NCBI GenBank assembly: GCA_905215795.1
Contig: CAJMRV010000049.1
Location: 1 to 10,222 of the forward strand
DNA length: 10,222 nt
Direction: 5' to 3'
DNA from: an uncultured bacterium
Lineage (GTDB): Bacteria > Pseudomonadota > Gammaproteobacteria > Burkholderiales > Burkholderiaceae_F
Both the position numbers and the translations under genes were made by a program. The notes beneath the pieces are model-generated. The model saw only the letters and a list, made by a program, of their open reading frames with translations. It was not told where the DNA came from and did no database searches. Of the stretch, positions 6,393-10,222 are shown one piece after another (positions within the stretch are counted from its first letter, which is position 1; every line of letters starts with the position of its first letter).

Positions 6393-7295
6393 ATGATGAA
6401 ACTTTCCCCCTTTTCCGACCACAGACCACGAATCCTCCTTACGGCCGCCTGCGCGGCCGCCCTGGTGCTGGGAGCCTATTCCCTTCCCGACCGCGCCGGC
6501 GTCCCCGCCGTCACGGGGGAGGAGGACGCCTCCCTCGAACTGGTCTCGAGCCATGAAACGGGGACCGCGGATTATGTCGCCGAGCGCGACAACGGCCTCC
6601 AGCAGGTGACGATCAAGAACCCGGCTCCGAAGAAGGACGCCCGTGAAGGGGAGCTCCTCCTCGATCCGGCCGCGGAATCCGTCGCCAACTACATCAACCG
6701 CTCCTACCGCATCCCGCTCAAGCAGGCCCGCCGCATCACCTCGCTCGCCGTCGACATCGGCGAGAAGAAGGACATCGATCCGCTCCTGATCCTCTCGGTG
6801 ATCGCCACCGAGTCGAGCTTCAACCCCAACGCGCGCTCCGGCGCCGGCGCCGAAGGCCTCATGCAGGTCATGACGAAGATCCATTCCGACAAGTTCGAAC
6901 GCTTCGGCGGTGAGAAGGCCGCCTTCGAGATCCGTCCGAACATGCTCGTGGGCACCGAGATCCTGAGCGATCTGATCCGCCGCACGGGGAGCGTGCGCCG
7001 CGCCCTGAAGTGGTACAGCGGAGCCGCCAACCTCTCGCACGACAACGGCTACGGCGCCAACGTCATGCGCGAACGCTCCCGCATGATGGTGGCCGCTTCG
7101 GGCGACTCCAACGCCGCCGTCCAGCTGAGCCGCTCCCGCCAGGCGGCGCCCAACGTGAACACGGCCGCCGAAGGCCGTCAGGCCCGTCTCTCTTACGCCC
7201 GCTGGGTCTCGCTCACGGGCGGTGACGAAACGGCCTCCGCACGTCCCATCGAGAGCGCGAGCTCCGGGGATGCGCCCCGCGTGACCTCCCTCTGA
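6393..7295 (+). CDS. Exported lytic transglycosylase (SLT family 1)
   Basis: This enzyme would cleave peptidoglycan glycan strands between MurNAc and GlcNAc in the periplasm, leaving 1,6-anhydro ends. From the ATG at 6393 it has 300 residues. An N-terminal basic stretch and hydrophobic core (about 14-30, ILLTAACAAALVLGAYS) form a signal peptide or membrane anchor; AYS could be a cleavage site. The SLT domain covers about 100-235. Glu140 in ATESSFNPNARSGAG is the catalytic acid. GLMQVMTKIHSDKF (155-168) and YSGAANLSHDNGYGANV (208-224) are further family motifs. The C-terminal 65 residues are polar and look disordered. The start could also be the adjacent ATG at 6396; neither has a clear ribosome site. 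The gene appears to be transcribed alone and converges on the flavoprotein gene. Confidence 0.88.
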   Translation: MMKLSPFSDHRPRILLTAACAAALVLGAYSLPDRAGVPAVTGEEDASLELVSSHETGTADYVAERDNGLQQVTIKNPAPKKDAREGELLLDPAAESVANYINRSYRIPLKQARRITSLAVDIGEKKDIDPLLILSVIATESSFNPNARSGAGAEGLMQVMTKIHSDKFERFGGEKAAFEIRPNMLVGTEILSDLIRRTGSVRRALKWYSGAANLSHDNGYGANVMRERSRMMVAASGDSNAAVQLSRSRQAAPNVNTAAEGRQARLSYARWVSLTGGDETASARPIESASSGDAPRVTSL

Positions 7296-7338
7296 GGTCC
7301 GGCCGGCACCGTCCGGTAGAAAAGACATCCGTGAAAAC

Positions 7339-7369
7339 GTCCCCGGAAGGCTCTGCCCTCCGGGGACGC
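7339..7369. terminator. Bidirectional terminator between convergent genes
   Basis: CGTCCCCGGA (7339-7348) pairs perfectly with TCCGGGGACG (7360-7369) around an 11-base loop. On the minus strand TTTT follows directly (7335-7338 reversed), ending flavoprotein transcripts. On the plus strand TTTT comes 5 bases later (7375-7378), a weaker stop for the transglycosylase transcript. Confidence 0.75.
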
Positions 7370-7383
7370 TGCGTTTTCAGGAG

Positions 7384-7407
7384 CCGTCCCGGCGGCGGCC
7401 GGGACGG
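7384..7407. other. Perfect 10-bp hairpin beside the terminator
   Basis: CCGTCCCGGC (7384-7393) and GCCGGGACGG (7398-7407) are exact complements around GGCG. It is 19 bases after the flavoprotein stop on the minus strand. It has no T-run on either side, so it probably supports the neighbouring terminator or protects the mRNA end. Confidence 0.55.
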
Positions 7408-7426
7408 AGTCGGTGGTGGCGGGGCG

Positions 7427-9289
7427 TCAGAAGCCCTTGCTCATCATCACGGAATGGATCAGGCCGCGGGCGAGGCCGTGCTGCGAGGAGCCGCCCGTGA
7501 CTTCACCGGCCGCCTTCAGGCCGGGGATCTGCTCGCCCTCCCAGCTGATGACGTTGCACTGCGGGTCGATGTGCAGGCCGCAGTAGCAGTCGTGGAGCGT
7601 CACGGAGGTCCAGGCCGCGTAGAACGGCGGCGTGGCGATCTTGTACTGGGGCTTGGGCTTGTCGAAGTCGGGGTCCTCGCCCTTGTCGACGAAGCCGTTG
7701 TAGCGTTCGACCGTGGCGGCGAGCACCGCCGGATCCATCTGGTGCTTCATCCAGGGGTTCGTGTTGATCTTACGGGCCAGCTCCTCGATGGTGTCAGCCT
7801 TGAAGAAGTATTCGGGGTCGACGTTCTCGGGGTCGTCGTGGATGTGCTCGCGCTTGGCGCCTTCGGCGTCGAAGATCGCCCACTGCGGGCCGGCGGACCA
7901 GTCGGGGGCCTTGGAGCCTTCGTTGAGCTGGAGGGCGGCGGCGATGAAGTTCACCGGACGGTACGTGCGGCGGTCGAGGTTGCGCCAGTCACCGTGGACA
8001 TAGGGCTTGCCGTCGTTGAAGAAGGCGGCGTTGGTGCCGTTGAGCAGGCCGCGGGTGCTGTTGGCGGTCCCGTAGCTCGTCAGTTTGGCCGAGTCGGCGG
8101 TGAGGCCGGCCGAACTCGTCTCCTCGAAGAAGCGCTTGCCGACCTGGTTGACGACGATGGCGTTCTGCCAGTTGCGGAACGGAGCGCCCTGGTGCTTGAT
8201 GAGCGGGAAGAGCGGGGATTCCTTCGGCCAGCGCAGGTAGGTGTCGCGCACGCCGACGACCGCGCCGCGGGTGAGCGAGATCGGGCGTTCGGTGTAGGCG
8301 TTCGTCGTGCCCCAGAGGCCTGCGCCGCAGCGGATGGCGGCGAGCGTGCCCGAGCCGTCCTGCGGGGAGTACTCGATGGCGGCGGTGGCGTATTCGGCCG
8401 TCAGACGCGGGTCGATCATGCGGCGGAAGGCCACGTTGGAGGTGTAGCCCGCGGTGGCGAGCACCACGAACTTCTTGGCGCGGACCGCGATTTCGGGGGC
8501 GTCGAGCTTGATGTTGCCGTCCTCGCGGAACGGTTTGAGAGGGGTGCCGTCGGGAAGCTCGCGCTTGTTGTAGTGGGCCTTCACGCCGATCACGCGGGCG
8601 GGCTTGCCCTCGGCGGAGGGTTCGGTCACGAGGTCGTCCATGTAGTAGTTCATCAGGAACTGCACGCCCGCCTTGCGGGCGGCGTCCTCGAGGGCGCGCA
8701 TCAGGACGGCGCCCGACTTGCCCGCGGGGCTCTCGGCGTTGGCGCCGCCCGTCCAGGCGAAGTGGAGTTCACGCGGGGCGCTGCAGCCCACGGCGTAGGC
8801 GCCGGCGTTGTCGGGCTTCTTGTCGAGGAACTTCACCCCGTGCGCGACGAGCCAGTCGTAGGTCTCCACGGCGTGGTCGGCCAGGGCGCGCTGCTGTTCG
8901 GGGTCGTTGAAGCGGTAGTCGGCAAATCCGTTGGGGAGGACGACCGACCAGTCGGTGAGGTCCTTGAAGACCTGTTCGGGCGAGTCCTCGATGCCGAATT
9001 TCTTCTGATGGGCGTTGCCGCCGCCCAGAGCCGTGTTGCCCTGGGAGATGATGGCGTGGCCGCCGATGTCGTAGTTGGCGTCCATGCAGATCACCTTGAG
9101 GCCCTTTTCGGCCGCCTGGATCGCACAGGGGATGCCAGCGGCGCCGGCGCCGACCACGACGACGTCCGCTTCGAGCGTCCACTTGACGGGCGCTTCACCG
9201 GGACAGGCGGCGCGGGCCGCACCCCCGAGGAGCAGGCCGCCCATGGCGGCGGAACCGGAAATGAAGTTGCGACGGGATAAACCGGACAT
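7427..9289 (-). CDS. Tat-exported FAD-dependent flavoprotein, fumarate reductase/flavocytochrome c superfamily
   Basis: This is a predicted periplasmic FAD oxidoreductase (FAD_binding_2 type) of 620 residues and unknown substrate. A twin-arginine signal, SRRNFI (5-10) then a hydrophobic stretch, ends at a likely ARA cleavage site (25-27). The dinucleotide motif GAGAAG (47-52), with Asp70 closing the second strand, binds FAD. NQVGKRFFEE (381-390), HDCYCGLHID (566-575) and AAGEVTGGSSQHGLARGL (593-610) are family landmarks. His566 and Arg608 line up with substrate-binding residues of soluble fumarate reductases, but the TRD motif expected after RF-x-(N/D)-E is absent (TSSAG, 391-395). There is no CxxCH heme domain and no FMN-binding domain, so an electron partner must be encoded elsewhere. 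An upstream in-frame ATG exists at 9448, but the Tat signal and an AAGGAG ribosome site support 9289. It appears to be transcribed alone. Confidence 0.85.
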   Translation of the reverse strand: MSGLSRRNFISGSAAMGGLLLGGAARAACPGEAPVKWTLEADVVVVGAGAAGIPCAIQAAEKGLKVICMDANYDIGGHAIISQGNTALGGGNAHQKKFGIEDSPEQVFKDLTDWSVVLPNGFADYRFNDPEQQRALADHAVETYDWLVAHGVKFLDKKPDNAGAYAVGCSAPRELHFAWTGGANAESPAGKSGAVLMRALEDAARKAGVQFLMNYYMDDLVTEPSAEGKPARVIGVKAHYNKRELPDGTPLKPFREDGNIKLDAPEIAVRAKKFVVLATAGYTSNVAFRRMIDPRLTAEYATAAIEYSPQDGSGTLAAIRCGAGLWGTTNAYTERPISLTRGAVVGVRDTYLRWPKESPLFPLIKHQGAPFRNWQNAIVVNQVGKRFFEETSSAGLTADSAKLTSYGTANSTRGLLNGTNAAFFNDGKPYVHGDWRNLDRRTYRPVNFIAAALQLNEGSKAPDWSAGPQWAIFDAEGAKREHIHDDPENVDPEYFFKADTIEELARKINTNPWMKHQMDPAVLAATVERYNGFVDKGEDPDFDKPKPQYKIATPPFYAAWTSVTLHDCYCGLHIDPQCNVISWEGEQIPGLKAAGEVTGGSSQHGLARGLIHSVMMSKGF

Positions 9290-9297
9290 GGTTGTTT

Positions 9298-9303
9298 CTC
9301 CTT
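9298..9303 (-). promoter_or_regulatory. Ribosome binding site of the flavoprotein gene
   Basis: AAGGAG on the minus strand stands 8 bases before the ATG at 9289. It decides the start against the longer in-frame option and places the Tat signal at the very N-terminus. Confidence 0.8.
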
Positions 9304-9554
9304 TTTGGCTCGGCGGCGCCGCGTCGTTGGTTCCGCGGTCCGCCCATGACGGAAGGTTTTTTCCAGTGCTCCGTGATGACGGGTGTGGAAAATCTTCGGC
9401 CGGGTAGGGGAAATCCCTTTGTCTTGCGGCATCGACGGGCTTGGTCATGTCCGTACGGCGTTGATTCGTCGGAAGAAAGGAGAGGTTTCCTTTACTCGAA
9501 CCTTGTTTTCAGGATAATCACTTCGCTTTGCAAAACATATTGGTGTTTTGTTTA

Positions 9555-9575
9555 ATTCGTTTTCATTTAACGAAT
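9555..9575. repeat. Inverted repeat, dyad 1 (operator candidate)
   Basis: ATTCGTT (9555-9561) and AACGAAT (9569-9575) are perfect 7-bp arms with a 7-base spacer, a geometry common for dimeric regulators. It lies in the AT-rich control region of the flavoprotein gene. Confidence 0.45.
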
Positions 9576-9602
9576 GGCAATGTTTTTGTTTCCGATTAAC
9601 AA

Positions 9603-9617
9603 TTCGATTTTATCGAA
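9603..9617. repeat. Inverted repeat, dyad 2 (operator candidate)
   Basis: TTCGAT (9603-9608) and ATCGAA (9612-9617) are perfect 6-bp arms around TTT. It shares the TTCG/CGAA outer core with the dyads on either side. Confidence 0.4.
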
Positions 9618-9642
9618 AGTATTATTGAATAAGGTTTGATTG

Positions 9643-9654
9643 TTTCGAACGAAA
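9643..9654. repeat. Inverted repeat, dyad 3 (operator candidate)
   Basis: TTTCG (9643-9647) and CGAAA (9650-9654) flank a 2-base centre. It is the third TTCG/CGAA dyad in 100 bases and lies nearest to the rsmE terminator hairpin. Confidence 0.35.
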
Positions 9655-9660
9655 TGACGG

Positions 9661-9694
9661 AGAGCCCCGTCGGAGAGGTGTTCCGCGGGGCTCT
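9661..9694 (-). terminator. Probable terminator hairpin of rsmE
   Basis: AGAGCCCCG (9661-9669) pairs with CGGGGCTCT (9686-9694), and CGGA/TCCG (9671-9674, 9682-9685) extends the stem past a one-base bulge. It lies 38 bases after the rsmE stop on the minus strand. The following T-tract is poor (CATTTCG), so termination may be partial. Confidence 0.55.
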
Positions 9695-9732
9695 TCAGGT
9701 TTGTGGAATCGTGGGTTTTGAGTCCGGAGGGC

Positions 9733-10222
9733 TCAGAAGTCGCCCGCGATGCTGTTGATCCAGCAGGCGGCGGCCAGTCCGGCCGTCTCCGTGCGCAGGA
9801 CGCGCGGTCCGAGGAGGACGGGGCGCCATCCGAGCGATTCGCCGAGCGTGATCTCCTCCGGATCGAGCCCCCCTTCGGGGCCGACGACGAAGGCCACGGA
9901 CTTCAGGCCGGGTCCGACCGGGGCGCGCTCCTCGGCGCCCGGCGCGAGGAGGAGCTTGAGTTCGCTTGCGTCCGATTCGAGCGCGTCCTTGAGCGAGGAG
10001 GCGCTCGTGATTTCGAGGATGCGGTTCCGGCCGCACTGCTCCGAGGCGCTCACGGCGACGTCGCGGTACTTGCGGAGGCGCTTTTCAAGGCGATCCCCCT
10101 GGAGGCGCGTCACGGAGCGCCTCGCCGGGAAGAGGACGAGTCTGGAGACGCCCAGTTCGACCGCCTTCTCGACGATCCAGTCGAGCTTTTCGGGGGCGAC
10201 CCAGCCCTGGATGAGGGTCATG
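9733..10222 (-). CDS. rsmE: 16S rRNA m3U1498 methyltransferase, C-terminal part
   Basis: RsmE is a SPOUT-fold enzyme that methylates N3 of U1498 in 16S rRNA, using S-adenosylmethionine, in the cytoplasm. The visible 163 codons match the catalytic part. WIVEKAVELGVSRLVLF begins the domain, EQCGRNRILEI matches E. coli RsmE closely, and the knot motifs VVGPEGGLDPEE and LGPRVLRTETAGLAA are complete. The protein ends INSIAGDF, as expected. E. coli RsmE has about 240 residues, so roughly 75 N-terminal residues (the PUA-like RNA-binding domain) lie beyond the right edge. The ATG at 10221 is therefore an internal methionine, not the start. A hairpin follows the stop. Confidence 0.94.
   Translation of the reverse strand, partial: MTLIQGWVAPEKLDWIVEKAVELGVSRLVLFPARRSVTRLQGDRLEKRLRKYRDVAVSASEQCGRNRILEITSASSLKDALESDASELKLLLAPGAEERAPVGPGLKSVAFVVGPEGGLDPEEITLGESLGWRPVLLGPRVLRTETAGLAAACWINSIAGDF

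Larger units (their letters stand above)
9290..9732 (-). promoter_or_regulatory. Control region upstream of the flavoprotein gene
   Basis: This 443-base stretch between rsmE and the flavoprotein has no supportable gene. From 9290 to about 9470 it is GC-rich, probably untranslated leader with the ribosome site. From about 9480 to 9660 it is clearly AT-rich, unlike the rest of the window, and contains three TTCG/CGAA dyads. The rsmE-side hairpin is at 9661-9694. I could not pick a -35/-10 pair with good spacing on the minus strand. Confidence 0.5.

Noticed and set aside
7331..9280. 649-residue plus-strand open frame opposite the flavoprotein
   Set aside because: The minus strand has a Tat signal, FAD motif, ribosome site and family landmarks. 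The plus frame is low-complexity Val/Gly/Ala/Arg sequence.
9290..9448. Upstream extension of the flavoprotein to the in-frame ATG at 9448
   Set aside because: It would bury the twin-arginine signal 53 residues inside and ignore the AAGGAG site before 9289.

Overview
The window looks like core chromosome of a high-GC betaproteobacterium (Burkholderiales). The Sutterellaceae, gut commensals rich in Tat-exported fumarate-reductase-like flavoproteins, are my best guess. The guess rests on the accB | mpl-yqiA-RNase II order, the betaproteobacterial style of the RNase II-like protein, strong GC bias at third codon positions, and the exported flavoprotein. No species can be named from the sequence alone. 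I see no insertion sequence, phage gene, CRISPR array, tRNA or rRNA.

Layout. The left edge carries the first 28 codons of accB (fatty-acid synthesis) on the minus strand. A 357-base divergent control region with several inverted repeats separates it from mpl. Mpl is a cytoplasmic ligase that recycles murein tripeptide. yqiA, an alpha/beta-hydrolase esterase, overlaps the end of mpl by 8 bases, and a rho-independent terminator overlaps the yqiA stop codon. Next come an RNase II/R-family exoribonuclease and then mgtE, a CBS-gated magnesium channel with a perfect Shine-Dalgarno sequence. mgtE may have its own promoter inside the end of the RNase gene. A perfect 28-base palindrome follows mgtE. 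After a leader of about 250 bases comes an exported lytic transglycosylase.

Right part. The transglycosylase gene converges on a minus-strand gene for a Tat-exported FAD flavoprotein of the fumarate reductase/flavocytochrome c superfamily; two strong hairpins lie between them. The flavoprotein is preceded by an AT-rich region with three TTCG/CGAA dyads that look like operator candidates. rsmE (16S rRNA m3U1498 methyltransferase) runs off the right edge.

How the genes relate. Mpl and the transglycosylase act at opposite ends of murein turnover, recycling in the cytoplasm and cleavage in the periplasm, but they are separate transcription units. The other genes are housekeeping. The flavoprotein is the only accessory-looking gene. 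It lacks a heme or FMN domain, and what I take to be its active-site loops depart from the fumarate reductase pattern, so its substrate is open. I found no clearly new multi-gene system.
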